Part shown: in pieces, positions 33,686-46,885 of the stretch
Layout: every line of letters starts with the position of its first letter
How positions within the stretch are numbered: position 1 is the stretch's first letter
NCBI RefSeq assembly: GCF_954871325.1
Contig: NC_088778.1
Location: 5,737,743-5,801,742, forward strand
Reading direction: 5' to 3'
Length of the DNA: 64,000 bases
Origin: Gordionus sp. m RMFG-2023
Lineage: Eukaryota > Nematomorpha > Gordioida > Chordodea > Parachordodidae
Translations under genes and position numbers: made by a program
Notes under the pieces: generated by a model
What the model was told of the DNA's origin: nothing
Database searches by the model: none
What the model saw: the letters and a program-made list of their open reading frames with translations, nothing else

Positions 33686-34472
33686 ATTCTTGACAGGAGA
33701 TAATTTGATTTGTTTTTATTTACCGAATTAATATGACGAGTAGTTGTGGATATCAACGCTATGACGCGGAGATTTAAAAAAAAAGATTTAATGTCATCAA
33801 AATCTCCAGTGAATCAGCGTTTTAAAAACCGACCGATATGGAGTCATTTAGACCTCCAGTTTTTAAAATGATATGTATATCCGAAGAATTTTTACAAATT
33901 AGATCCCTGACAGAAATATATTATGAAAGGGGGATTAAAGTGTCGAAAGATTTTAAATAATAGGAATTCTAAAGATCTTGGTTGAAGTAATAAAAAAAAA
34001 ATACTAAAGTAAAAAATTATCCTAGCACACTGGGCGCACAGGCACTAGCACATTAAAAAAAATAATCAGAATTAGTATAATTTATATATAACCGAAAAAA
34101 GTAGGTATCCGAATTCAATAGTGGAAATTTTTGTTTAAGATTAATTTTATCAATGATAAATTTTAATGTCACTTTAATCATAACAATTACATATTATAGA
34201 TAAATTTGCACCCTTTTTATATTAAGTAAGTATAAACAATATTCTTGAGAAAAAAAAATAACTTCAATAATATTTTCCCAAAAAATTTGAAAGGCTATTT
34301 TCAATACCAGTTCTTTATTGCAAAATTTTAAGTTGCCAAACACGCCGATTTTCAATTAGGGGGAAATTTTAAATTAATTAAATTCATTGGAATTTGAAGG
34401 TTGGATTTGTAAAAAATAATAATAGGAATTATGAGAAAAAATAGTTTTATAATCATTCGTGTAAACTGTAAC

Positions 34473-34682
34473 TAGTGTTGTTAAACGGCTTGAACCGATG
34501 GTTAACTCATTATTTCAGCCAGAAAAATATTGCCTAAGCCTCGAGATTTCGTTAATAGATGCCCAAATCTTTGTGCCATCTATGACAAAAATTTCCAATG
34601 TATGGTAATATTTTTCTGGCTAAAATCTTGAGTTAGTTTTTTTTTTAAAAATCGCCTCAGATTGAGCTGTTTAACAACACTA
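34473..34682. mobile_element. GTTGTTAAA-group MITE, near-complete copy
   Basis: TAGTGTTGTTAAACGGCTTG on the left and GAGCTGTTTAACAACACTA on the right. The interior follows the 29533 copy (GCCTAAGCCTCGAGATTTCG, ATAGATGCCCAAATC). Target duplication not recognised. Confidence 0.78.
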
Positions 34683-35084
34683 AAGATTTTGAATCTATAA
34701 ATACTAATAGAGACGCAACCTCAATTTAAACAAGGGGGTGCATTTCGTTTTTTTATTATTAAAAAAAGTACAACAAAAGTTCAATTTGTGCGTACTATAA
34801 GGCTTCTTTTAATCCCCCTATTTAATTAAATAAATTGCGGAGAGGGAAAAAACATTTCTAGCTAATAAATACAAAAAATTATATTTCTCATCTAAGTAAA
34901 ATTTTGGGAAGCCATCTCATGCTGTCATTTATTGAAGATGAGGTGATTCCTCGACATTTATATTATCCATAAGAACATTATGATGGATATCTTAATATCA
35001 TCGTAGAAATTGATATAATAAAATATATCGGATTATTGAGGACAGAGGACATCTAATTCCAAATAAAAACTACCCCATTCCAAA

Positions 35085-35445
35085 AAAAAGATAGAGACCA
35101 ACGCGGACCGAACCAATCGAACTTTGGATCTCGGATCAGACCAGGCCGAATTCGAACTTTGACATTAAATTATTTTGTTTTTCCTAAATGTTGAAAGGTC
35201 TGTAATTGGTGGGTTTTTTAACTCGAACGAGTGAATTCGCCCATTATTATTTAATAAAAATTAACCCACTCGCCCGAAAGCCTCATTTTTTTTTAAATTC
35301 ACCACCAGCCTATTTATCTTATAGATCGGTTCTGAACCGGTCTTTTTATTAAGGACCACGGTCTGGACCGATCTTTTTATAAAAAATCATGGTCCGGTCG
35401 AGTGAGTCAGTTCGGTCCAGACCAAAGACCAGACAGTGACCTTCA
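35085..35445. mobile_element. composite GC-rich repeat region
   Basis: Contains GATCTCGGATCAGACCAGGC, AACCCACTCGCCCG and a pair of near-direct blocks, GGTTCTGAACCGGTCTTTTT and GGTCTGGACCGATCTTTTTA. It looks like two or more overlapping members of the GC-rich MITE group. Ends uncertain. A smaller fragment follows at 35855-35960 (CTCGGGCCGGTCCAGGCTCG). Confidence 0.45.
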
Positions 35446-35969
35446 CTAGTCAACTCTGTTATGTATAACGTATAGGACTAGGCGCTTAATATCATCAGGT
35501 ATCTATCACGTAAATTTAATAATCTAATCTAAAAACACGAATAAAAAATTCTCCCCCAGACTAAAAAAAAAAACCCTTTTTAAAAAATAATTTTTAATTT
35601 GAAAAAAAAGGAGTACAAACTAAGAATTTTTACCTTTTCGATAATGATTATTATATTAATTCGTAAAGGTAATTTCTTATTAGAAAAAAATATATATTAT
35701 TAATATAAAAAATAATTTATTTTATTAAATATGAACAATAAGAAAGGGAAAAGCGATTATAAGTTTTAAAATCTATTTTCTATCGTAATAAATCAATAAT
35801 TTCCAAATAAAGGTGTTTGACTAGCTTAGTTAGAGAGGTTCCTTATTAAAAGCTCTGCAAATCGGTCACAAGTCCTGAACCCGGATAGAACCTAAACATT
35901 CCAAAATATCTCGGGCCGGTCCAGGCTCGGGCAAATCGAGCGGGGCTGGAAAAATTAAGAATCCTAAAA

Positions 35970-38900
35970 AATATTAATTTGAAGGGTTCTAGGTTTTATT
36001 ATACCCAAAACTAACAAATTCACTTAATAAGGGTAAGATGGTCTAAATGTACCCCATACTCGTTGTCCACCAGTTTATTCAAAAAAAAATGGTGGAAATT
36101 CTTGGAAGGTTCATTGGTCGGTTGGTGTAACATTCAAATTTTTGTGGTAAAAAAAGGAAAGAATAATTTTTTTAGCTGGGTAATTTTATATAATAAAATT
36201 TTTTTAAATTATTAAAACCTTTTGGAGAGGCACTACGCTTAAATGACGAGAGAAAGTGACGTCACTGAATTGACACTACTACGTTCATCATTCTATATAT
36301 TACTTACTTTTATATTTAATAAAAGCTCACTACGGGCTACGGATGTATTATTCAATTCCTTTCCAATAAAATCTTCTTTAGGGTTGGGGTGGGAAACCTT
36401 TAAATGAATGAATTCCTAAAAAAACCCACGATTCTAAACCCATGAGTTATTAATTTTTCTTTTTATTATCTATATGAAATTTCTGAGATTTAAAAGAAAA
36501 ATTACAATTCAAACTTGAAAAAAAAGTCCTAATATAATTTTTAAGTATCTTTCATCAATTCAAAATTTTCATAAATATGATAAGATTAAATGTCATTTTT
36601 TTCAAGCGCATCTATCCATATTTATTTTTAAACATTATTATTTTATTTTAATAATCCTAAATATTTGAAACATGTGAAGATACATCATTATAAGATTACC
36701 CGATATTTTCAACATTAACTAAACCTTCAATTAAGGGGACTTAAATATTTCATACATATTGTTTTTTTATATATTTACAAGGGCAGGATTTATAAAATCC
36801 CAAGTCAAGTGTCTTGGAAAACATTTCTTTGCACACTCGAACGTTTCGTCATCAATGTTTCATAAATCAACGTGACTTTTGGCTATATGTCTACCTTCTA
36901 TACCATCTGGTTAAGTACCGGACATTCAGATAACAAGAGAGCCGCAAAATGGCCTTTGCATATGTCCAATTTCATCCAAGTCAAAAAATAAATTCTCCCT
37001 CGCTTCATCAGAGAAAGTGGAAGAGTATTTATTTTTAAGAATTTGTTTTAGATAGTTAAGATTCGACTTTACCGAGAAGCAACAGGTCATCTGATTTAAG
37101 TAGAAATGGAATATTGTATTTTAGTCAAATTTTTAACAGATCTCCCTAAATTACTCTCAAATTATTGTTGAATGAGTCATGAAGTCTATTGTACAGACAT
37201 AAGAATATTATTTTAGAACCCCCCCCCCCAGTGAGATCTCTGTACTAGATAAGGCTTAAGCCAGTTAAATTATTATTGACGAAATCTACACACAATGTTG
37301 GCATTTAAAAAGATGAAGCCCTCATAATGAAAAAGTTACAACATATAAATTTTTTCTAAATAATGGTTTATATATATTTTTTTATTGATATCATTTTACG
37401 ATTCAAATAAATTTAAATTACTATAATTAAAAAATTTCTGGCTGGTGCTGCATTCGCCGTAATTTGTAAAAAAAAACACTAAATTTATTTTTTTTAAATA
37501 GGATTGTCACATCGATACTTCTTCCCTGTACCGACATAAAAATTTTGTATCGGCGCCCCTCTTAATTTCGATCCATTCCCAATTTCTACCATTTATTCCT
37601 TCAAATATTTTTCCATTAAGCATCACAGCCCAACTCATATTTTATTATATTTACCTGGCCTTTTTGATTCAAAATTAATCCGTATATAGGATTCAAATAA
37701 ACAAACAATAATGTACTTATTATAAAAAACCTCAAGCTTGAGGGGGGTATTGATTTCAAAAGACCTTTTTTCTTTTAGTGTAAAGAACGAAGCGTAAAAA
37801 AAAAAGACTCGAATTACAAACGCTTAATTAAGTTTTGTTTTCGTGGATAATTTTCTAACAAATGATTAAAGCCATATTTTTTTGGTGGAGGAAAATTTTT
37901 TCAAAATAAAGGAAAAAAAAATTTTTAATCTTTTTTAAATAAAATATGAAAATCAAATTTTTTTTAAAAAATGCCTTGCGGTGGATGGATGCGTGTAAGT
38001 TAGGTATTGAATATATTTTGTTTTGGAAACTGATTTTGATCGTAATCTTGAATATTACTATATTAATTGTAAACTAGCTTTAACTTAAAATACGACTAAA
38101 AAATTAAAAAGTATTTCATGTTTTATCAAAATAAAGGCATTGAGATTGAGATATTCATTTTATTCTTCTTCTATATTTCCTCAAAATCATTTATTTTTCT
38201 TATCTTTTTTTTTCCTTGCTCTATTGTCTATTCATTATTTTTTCTTATCTTTTACATTCTTATGGTTTTATTTTTTAACTATTAAAAGAAAATAGACTAA
38301 TATAAAAAAAAAATAGAAAGATCAAAGCAAATAAAAATTCAAAAAAAAAATCACTATATTTCCCATATAGGTAATATATATATATATTTTAAAAAAAATC
38401 CAATCCATAAATTAACTATATTATAATAAATCATTAATTACAAAAAAAAAGTAGTGATAGGGTAAATAGCACGGCATACCATGTTGTGGTGAAGGAATGA
38501 ATAGTATAAATCACTTAATTTGGATCATCGAATTCCTTAAACTGTAACCCCAATTTTTTTTTCTTAAAAGAAAAATAAAATGGGGGCTATTAAAGAAACA
38601 AATTTTATGATATCATCTTAACGCTCTAGAAATAGAAGAAATCTTTAAGTTACAAATAAATGATGGCGTTGGCATATGTTCCAAAACTAGAAAAAAGCCA
38701 GAAATATATTTAAAAAAAAATTTTTTATATTATATTTAGAATTAAGTTCAAATTATTCAAGAATGGATAAATTAAAGAAAAGAAACGACCATTTTTGGAT
38801 ATCAATTAGGAATTTAATATATTTAAAAAAAAGTTTTTGTTTTTATAATTATGTAGTTGGGAAAAATCAACATGATAGAGTTGTTAAAGTATCAAGATAC

Positions 38901-40520
38901 AAAAATGTGGCATCTGTATCTATATACACTTTTATATAAAGTATCGAATACTATTTTAGAAGTATCGGATCTTTTTAGATACATTTTGATATAATTTTTT
39001 TACGTTTTTCTATATTAAAAATAATAGTATTTGAAATTAAATTCATTTAATTAATATGTTCGAGTTCATTTCATTATAAAAACATACCAGTTAAATTCTA
39101 TTTTACGCAATGGACGACGACATTGTGAAAAATTTCATATTATATTTATAATTTATATTAATTTAAAAAAATAAATTAGGTTTAAATATTGGTATAAATT
39201 TTGACGCTAAAATTTTGAATATATATTTTAAAAATGACTGCCGAGATTTCAATACATTTAATGTTTATACCAAAACAAAGTTGTTATTCATTAAATATAA
39301 CAACCACTCTGCCGTCGAGTGCCCCGGTAGAAAAGGTTTAGTATGACTAAAATTGTCTTTATGGGTAAATTCGGGTGTGCATTAATGATAAAAATTTTGA
39401 AATTATTTTATTATTAAAATCTAACTTTAATCTACATTTGTTATAATGTTAGCATCAATGTGTTATTTTTTTCAACTTTAAATCATTTTTTGAGGACGTT
39501 TTTTTAACTTTAAAAATTGATTTCCCCGGAAATGTATTCCAGTCTTCTTAGAATACCTATCTTATAAATTGTAGACAATTATGTCCTTTAACCTTTGAGT
39601 AATTTATAAATATAAAGAAATCTATGGAAAATTCATATAAATTATATTAAGCTCTAATAATTATGGCAAAATTGTATGAAATTTATAGAGTAGGCATTAT
39701 AAACATTATGGAATACATTTATGGTAAAATCAAATTCATAAATTTCAAAAAACTTGCTCAAAATGACTCAAACTTGAAAAAATAACTTATGCCGGAAAAA
39801 AAACACATTTGCCGCTAACATTTATAGCTGATATCAGCTCAATAAATTTGAATTTAGTAGCTTTGAAAAGTTTCCGAAAAAAGAAACGATGCAAAATGCG
39901 TTGGTTAGCTCGAGTCAATTCTGCTATTGAAAAATTACGATCGAACTTATTTATATAACATATGCTCACAAAAGCCTAAATTACGGACCCCCAATTTTTA
40001 GGGCCCATCCAAATTTGTATATGACTTTTAAGTCCGAAACGTTCGGGGCCAGGGGTTCCCAGGCAGGGCCTAAAAATCTCCGATATATTATTATGATATT
40101 ACGAGTAGCTTGTATATCGACAATTAGAATTTGCAGAATATAATTTGAGCCGTTGGTTACTAAAATGTTTTCGAAAAAAAAAAATTTTTGAGTGATCAGC
40201 TGATCATTTTTCTGAAAATTTTATAAGGAGGTGTAAACCCATAAGCTTAAAATTACAAACTTTCCAAATATCTCTGGTTCATAAATCTAATTAGTAGATC
40301 ATCAAATTTTTGTGTCACATAAATTATATTTTTTTAAATAAATTTTTATTAAAAAGAAAAATACATATTTTCCTTCAGGAGTAATTGGATGCACATACCA
40401 AATTCTTTTTCAATAAATTTTTTGATAATTAATCAAATAAAATAAATTTAATTTTTTTTTAGTGAGGTCCACCAACTTTGTTTTTAAATAACCGGCTGAT
40501 ATTTATTAATTTGTTCAAAG
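35970..40520. other. AT-rich region, few recognisable parts
   Basis: No gene seen. At 38876-38999 a GAGTTGTTAAAGTATCAAGA segment is a left half of the MITE subtype at 48855. At 39520-39600 lies a block (ATTCCAGTCTTCTTAGAATA, then CTATAAATTG-like) shared in diverged form with about 46250-46310. Poly-C run at about 37220. Confidence 0.4.
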
Positions 40521-40522
40521 TG

Positions 40523-40664
40523 AGTGTTGTTAGACCGGTTTTAAAAACGGTTTACCCAATATTTTAGGCAAAAAAATATCAAGCAAACCTTGAGATTTCG
40601 TAAATATATGTCCAACCAAACCTTTCTGTCATCTACAAACAAAATCTCCTGGATTTAACAACAC
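40523..40664. mobile_element. GTTGTTAAA-group MITE, truncated
   Basis: AGTGTTGTTAGACCGG on the left and TTTAACAACAC on the right. The interior has CCTTGAGATTTCG and CATCTACAAACAAAATCTCC, as in the reference copy, but the right subterminal block is missing. Confidence 0.65.
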
Positions 40665-42370
40665 ATTTCCCGAGTCCATATTCATATAATTTCAAAACTT
40701 ATTCAAATCTTCATCATCGTCATAAAATATGATGGGCCCTCGATTGATCATTGAAAACTTAACAGATAAAAAAGAATATTGATCAAAATTCTATCCCGAG
40801 TGTTGAGCAGTATATGAATAAAAAAAATGGTCAATGGGTACCTAAACTACATATTTTTAAAAGAAATTTTATAATCGATATAAATCTCATTCTAATTAGC
40901 AAAAAGGCACTTAATTTGATTTATGGTAAATATGGATAACATGGAATAACTCGACATCGATATTCACAAACATTTATTTTACTTGATTTATGCTTTTACT
41001 AAATCTTTCAATATCCAATTATAAGTATTAATAAAATAATGTATAAATATTTAAAATTACATTAATCCTCTTAATAACATTCTCTCGGGAGACCAGAACA
41101 TATTTTTTTGTAAGTTTAATAGTGGGCTCGAAAGTAAATTATTATAAAATTTTTCGCGGGAAGAAATGTAATGTTTAACTAAATCAGTAACGCGTCGTTC
41201 TGTTCTAATAATTATGCTGCCTTTAATAGTAAGCGAGAAAGTAGAGGCGCGAATATGCATCGCTATGGAGAGGGGCGATATCATGATCTTAATAAATGCA
41301 TCCTTAGTGGCCTAGTGGAGAATATTTTCGCGCACGTGACTCAAAATTAAATTTAAACGCCTGCTAAAGGGCGTGTTTTATCCTCACTGAGTGACCCGGT
41401 GGAAAATCCAACAAATTTCTTATACAATTTTTTTTTTAATTTTATGATAGGAAAAAGGGGAGGAAAGAGGGGAGATTGAGGTAAAGCGCGAAAGTTATAA
41501 ATTATTAATACCATGCTCATGCATGCATCCTATAAATAATATATTATTTTTTTAAACTTTAATTTAACAACGTGTGGTTTTTTTTAAAATTTATTAGTGA
41601 ATTTATTATTTAAATTATCAAAATTATTAATAATTATAAGTTATTATTTATTTTATTTTTTTTAAAAAAATACTTATTTATTATTATTGGTATTTAAAGA
41701 TTCACACTAACATCTATATAGTCTATTTTATATACGAATAAGATAGTATAAGTAAGTGTTAGATAGAAAAGAGAGTAGGTAGTGAAAAAAAATGGAAGTT
41801 TGAAAATGGAATGGCATAAATTAAGTAGGAAAAAGGAGAGGAGTGGGAAATAATTATATATTACCATTATATAAATCGTAAAGCTATATTTTAATAAATA
41901 AAATCTTAAAGATAGAAATAAAAAATGTGTGTGATGGGGGAGGGGAGGTAAATTTTATCAGGATTTTTCTGTCTATGCTAAGTTGCACAATTATTCAGCT
42001 AAAAAAAAAGTAATCTAGTTTTTTTTAAAGGTTTTAGTCATTTAAGTAGTGTTTTTTTCAAAAAAAAAGTAGAGTAATTAAAACATAATAATCGGTAAAT
42101 ATGTAATTTAAATTATGATATTATATCCATGAATGAGAATACTAATTGAATATAAATTGGCATGTGTCCCCTGTCAAATTGAAAAGCCATCTTCCACTAA
42201 CATATCCGACGGCATTTTGAACCATACCCTACCCTCGTCCAAAATACCGGTTTCAAAAAAAAAAGAAATATTAGCAACTTTATGCAGATACCGATATCTA
42301 AATATTTGTAAAATTTCCATCGGATGCTTTGATTTTTCTTAAGACTGAACTTTTTTTTGTACAAACCCGG
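40665..42370. other. AT-rich region with a small open frame of unknown meaning
   Basis: A minus-strand frame at 41057-41284 (75 codons, MISPLSIAMHIRASTFSLTI...) lies in slightly GC-richer sequence that extends to about 41400. The product is basic at the N-terminus and unrecognised. Without splice sites or a homologue I do not call it a gene. The remainder holds nothing I can identify. Confidence 0.3.
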
Positions 42371-42644
42371 TTTTAGACAGTGTTGTTAAAATAGCGCGCT
42401 ACTTTTTTCAGCAGCGGTAGCTTTAGCTGGCTACTTTTTTTAGAAAATAGCGATAGCGGTAGCTGGCTACTAATTTAGAATCAATTTTACATAATAAATA
42501 CATCTAAAAATTATTAAAATATATTTTTTATTAAATCAAAAATTATAATCCTTTTATTTTCTTTTATTTAATTTTGAAATTTAAATTTATATTTAAAAAT
42601 ATACATTATAAATCTAGTTAGCATTATAAATCTAGTTATTAAAA

Positions 42645-43855
42645 ATGTGTGAGATTGTTGAAGATAGTGAAATTTCTTTGGAAAATGAGAAAAATATAGA
42701 TTATCCTTTCCCAAAATTCAAAAAATACTTTAATCTTGAAGAAAAAATTACTACTGGATATCGGTTTCGATGCAAAGAGAAGAGAGATAGAAGAGAAGAG
42801 AAGAGAAGACCGAGAAGAGAAGAAGAAGAAGAGAAGAGAAGAGAAGAAGAAGAACGAAGAGAAGAGACGAACTGAAGAAGAAGAAGAAGAGAAGAAGAGA
42901 AGAAGAAGATAGAAGAAGAAGAAGAAGAGAAGAAGAAGAAGAGAAGAAGAAGAGAAGAAGAAGAAGAAGAAGAAGAAGATAGACGAGAAGATAGAGAAGA
43001 GAAGAAGAAGACAGAAGAGAAGAGAAGAGAAGAGAAGAGAAGAGCAGAGAAGAGAAGAAAGGCATTAAGAAAAGGTCAAAATTTTATTTTTATTTTCTAT
43101 TATACAATTATAAAAAATGAATGATTTATTGCTTGATTAGCCATAATTTAAATTGGCTTAATTTACAACTCAATCTATAATATTAATATATAATATTAAT
43201 ACAAAATTAAATTCAAAATTAATATATTATTAATTACCTTGTGTATAATAATTATATTTTTAAAATCTTTATTACCATAATTTAATGCTATTTTAATATT
43301 TTTTTATAAATGAATCTAAATCTCAGATAAATTTAAATTTTGAAAATTAAATAGGTATTTTTCTTCTATTATAATTAATACAATCGCTTTATATAAATTA
43401 GATTTCCAGATCTGTATAATGATGATAATGTAATAGCTGCTATCGTTCATCCTAGTTTCAAGTTAAATTGGCTATACATTAATTTGACTGAATCTAAATG
43501 GCAACTTGATAGGCTGATGGTAACATTAAAAAATGCCATGCCTAACCACGATACTAATACTATAGCAAGATCGAAACCGCGGCCTTCCATAGACGATTTT
43601 TTTAAAATAAATAATAATAATATTATTGAACCTCTAGATTATATTTATTAAATCTAAAAATACCCATTTAAATATCTTTGATAATTTTTTCCATATAAAA
43701 AGTGTGTTTATTAAATTTAATACTTCGTTGCCCTCAAGTGCTAGTGCTGAACGATTATTTAGTATGGCAAAGCTTATACTTTCTAATCATCGCTCTAGAT
43801 TTGAAAATGACAGTACCGAAATGTTATTATTATTAAAGTGCAATAATAAATAAAT
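42645..43855 (+). pseudogene. hAT transposase remnants inside the 42378 element
   Basis: From ATG at 42645 an N-terminal segment reads PKFKKYFNLEEKITTGYRFR, plausibly the edge of a BED zinc finger, and runs into a microsatellite. At about 43430-43550 comes AAIVHPSFKLNWLYI, the hAT H/DP.FKL motif. At about 43715-43850 comes SSASAERLFSMAKLILSNHR followed by EMLLLLKCNNK, the hAT dimerisation signature in near-consensus form. The catalytic core between N- and C-terminal parts is largely missing, so the protein is not functional. Frame changes separate the parts. Confidence 0.75.
42774..43062. repeat. AAGAG/AAGAAG purine microsatellite
   Basis: Almost pure A/G sequence of interspersed GAAGA and GAAGAAGA units over about 290 bp, lying between the N-terminal and middle transposase remnants. 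It may mark the site of the internal deletion. It creates long but meaningless frames (RREEEEEKRREEE; SSLLLLL on the other strand). Confidence 0.95.
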
Positions 43856-44059
43856 TATATATATATATATATGTAACAAATTATAGTCATGTTTTTTTTA
43901 TACCAATATTTTATTTGTGGAAATAAAGTTAAAATAAAGTTACGTAAAAAATATTTTAAAAAAAATCCAAATAGCGTAAAAAGTAGCTAATAGCGCGCTA
44001 CTCATTTGAAAACGATAGCGATAGCGCGCTACTTTTAAAAGTAGCGTTTAACAACACTG

Positions 44060-45569
44060 GAATTAGAGCTGTCATATTAATAAAATTTATAGATACTCCG
44101 ATTTGACTAGAAATAATCAGCCGTTTTGGGAGGAAATCCTTTTGAAATCTATCATTTGAAGGTCGGGATCCAAATTGAAACCCACAAAAGAAGCTTTAAG
44201 CTGTATTTGCTATGCCAACACTTTTTGCTTAATTTTCTTTTTCATTATACATTTGTAAATTGTAATCATTAGCATAAAAAAGAGAAAAATTAAAAACCTA
44301 TTTTGAGGAAAGAAGATTTTTATTGAAATGATAAAAACAAATTTCTAGTGGCTCATAAGGTACACATTTGGAGAACCTTACCACACATACGCTCAAGGAC
44401 GTTGGCTAAGTTGAGAATTAATATGAAAAAGTTTTGAAAGTAAAAAAAAAGGGAAAAAGAAATGGGGTCACCAAAAATGGAAATTAATAATATATTTCAA
44501 ACCAAATTAAACTAAAATTGTAAGCTGTAAAATCATATTTATTTAACATATATATATTTAATACACTATAATATTACTATGTATAGAAAAAAAATACTTA
44601 ACCATAAATGTAAATAAAAAAAATGTAATTATATTTATTTAATAAATACATTATTTATTAAATGTACCTAGTTCAAGATCTAAAAAAAAGAAGATAAATG
44701 AAAAGGTGCAAATGGATGGACAATGGGGCACAAAAGTAAGATAGATAGGTAACATTGATTAAATTTTAATATTAATTTAATATAAAATAATATAATATAA
44801 TATAAAATTTCAGTATAATATAAAGATTATATGTATAAGATATATAGGGTAAACAAAACAAAGGTATATTATTATCACGTGTCATATTAAAAAGCGCTTC
44901 GACCTTGAATATTGTGATTGTTGGATATAACAGAATTTTCCCTCATTCCCATCATCATATTGGGAAAAACAAATTACAGGGGGAATCCCCATGCGGGGAA
45001 CCATCCACGGTTTTGGGTAGATCGCGATTTACCTGTATGCATAACTAGATCAACTACTAGTTATTTAAATGTCTACTAGATTTTAAAAGCATATGAAATG
45101 GAGTTTGAAACAGGAAGCTAAAACTACTCTTCTAAAATATATAGGAATCAGAAACACAAAATTTCTAGGAATCCCATCCATAACGGGTTTCAACAATGAA
45201 AATATTTTTTAAATAATTACATTGTTCGAAATGAGTTGTTTTTTTTGTTCGCTGCCTTTAAAATAGTTTGAAAGCGAAAACAAAGCCCTTGAAACCGTTT
45301 TAAAATCTAAAAAACAGGAAATAGATTCAGTTTTTTTTAAAAAAAAATATTGAGAATCGGAACTAGACCCATTTGTATTTTAAACATGAGTGAATTATGT
45401 GTATGAAGCCTCTCTAAGTTTAATATTTTAATCGTAAACGGTAACAAAATCTGGCGAGGTAAGAAGAGTGCAAAAAAAAATACGAATGGCGGATACGAGA
45501 TTGAAGAAATCTTCTAGCCACTAGTGTTTTAGGGGCTAAATAATTATCAAAATCCTACTGTGACTGGAT
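44060..45569. other. AT-rich region without recognisable genes
   Basis: No exon or transposon recognised. A GC-richer patch at 44960-45050 (GGGGGAATCCCCATGCGGGG, a short palindrome-like block) is unassigned. Confidence 0.4.
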
Positions 45570-45735
45570 TCATAGTAAGGTCGGAATAGGACTTTTGGTC
45601 AATATATCTGATTTAACGGCTTCCGACAAATCATTCATAGTGGCATTTTTATAAAGCTCCAAATCCTTAAATTTTTGACTATTTACTTCATACATATATG
45701 TGTATAACGTCCTTAATTTTATCTTAAAGTTGTCT
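45570..45735 (-). CDS. candidate host exon, C-linker-like helical sequence
   Basis: Minus strand from a good acceptor (TATAATTTTAG) to an in-frame TGA at 45570-45572. After one leftover base it reads DNFKIKLRTLYTYMYEVNSQ, then KFKDLELYKNATMNDLSEAV, KSDILTKSPIPTLL. The order of helices and the LSEAVKSDIL segment resemble the C-linker that follows the last membrane helix in cyclic-nucleotide-binding channels (HCN, CNG, EAG). In those proteins the sequence continues into a nucleotide-binding domain; here it stops. It could be a terminal alternative exon, an old pseudogene, or a chance frame. No partner exon was found nearby. Confidence 0.33.
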
Positions 45736-46689
45736 CTAAAATTATACAATTAAAAATAAAATATAAAATAAAATAAAATTCATACAAATTATCTTTACGC
45801 ATTTTTTACGGAATGCATAGCATAGTACCATAAACAACATAAGTAAGCGTGATTAGTTTTTTTTATAAATTAAATTGACATTTGCTAAGATCAAACGCAA
45901 ATGTGAATGACCATTTTAATCTCCTCCTGGACAATACCTCAAAACTTTGACTTAAAACTAATCAGAATTGTAGATAAAGTAATAGTTTTTTGTAAGATGT
46001 GAATATCAAGAAAAGCTCCATTTTTATCATAATTTTTCGATTTATTAATTCATTTCGAAATTTCGCACAAATACGTTAAAATGTAATTTTTTTTACGATT
46101 AACAATCTTTAGAAATATAGGGTTCCCGATTTATTTTCAAACATTTTCTTTTTCCTTTTATGAGTTCGTTTTAACATCACGCCAGAACATGAAAAAACCC
46201 AAATTCTCTTTGCCTGTATTTAAAAAAAAATCATATCAATGTGCGTTCTTCCCGGCAAATTCCAGAATTGGCAGAATAAGTATCCTATAAATTGCAGACA
46301 ATCACGCGATGTTCCTGACTATAGTTGGGTATACATTGAGGCGCGAATTTATTTATGCGCTTCAAAGCAAGATGAAAATTTTCCTGATAAAAAGGGGACT
46401 AAAAATTAAAATTAACCAACTATAACCTTTGAGTCACTTTTAGTAATCATGGTCCAACTCAAAGAAATTGCTGCCACAACAGCTGATTTATATTAATACA
46501 ATCCTTTCGGTAAATAATTCCTTCTCAAATTTCATTCATATAATAAAAAATATATGAATATTCTAGAATATAGGAGTAAAAGATTTTTTAACGTGGTAAA
46601 GATAGAACACTGTGATACATAACGGACGATATATAGATATATTTTTTAATAAACAAATCATATAAATACGCTGCTGAAAAATCGAATCC

Positions 46690-46885
46690 AAATAAGCTTG
46701 TTAGCTCGATTTTTTTAAAAAACAGCTGATCTAATAATTTAGCTCCCAAAAAAAATAAAAGCTTCGAGATTTCGCTCATAGATGGCAGAAAGGTTTTGGA
46801 CATCTGTTAAAAAAATATCGAGGCTTGCGTATTATTATTTTGGCTAAAATCTTAATTTAAAATTTGGTAAATCGTCCGACACTAA
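46690..46885. mobile_element. GTTGTTAAA-group MITE, degraded
   Basis: TTGTTAGCTCGATTTTT on the left, then TTCGAGATTTCGCTCATAGA and GCAGAAAGGTTTTGGACATC, in the order of the reference copy. The right end is lost. Confidence 0.6.

Larger units (their letters stand above)
42378..44059 (+). mobile_element. 1.7-kb hAT element with CAGTGTTGTTAAA ends
   Basis: Left end CAGTGTTGTTAAA and right end TTTAACAACACTG are perfect inverted repeats. Flanks GTTTTAGA and GAATTAGA look like a decayed 8-bp duplication. Subterminal regions on both sides carry repeated TAGCGCGCTAC and AGCGATAGCGGTAGC blocks. The interior holds transposase remnants and a purine microsatellite. It is the only member of the GTTGTTAAA-ended group here with transposase sequence. 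Confidence 0.82.

Noticed and set aside
42170-42325. Minus frame of about 53 codons (MEILQIFRYRYLHK...)
   Set aside because: Short, no splice sites in phase, no recognised domain.
42645-43065. Frames of RREEE and SSLLLL repeats
   Set aside because: The repeat part is a purine microsatellite; only the first 45 or so codons of the plus frame are treated as a transposase remnant.
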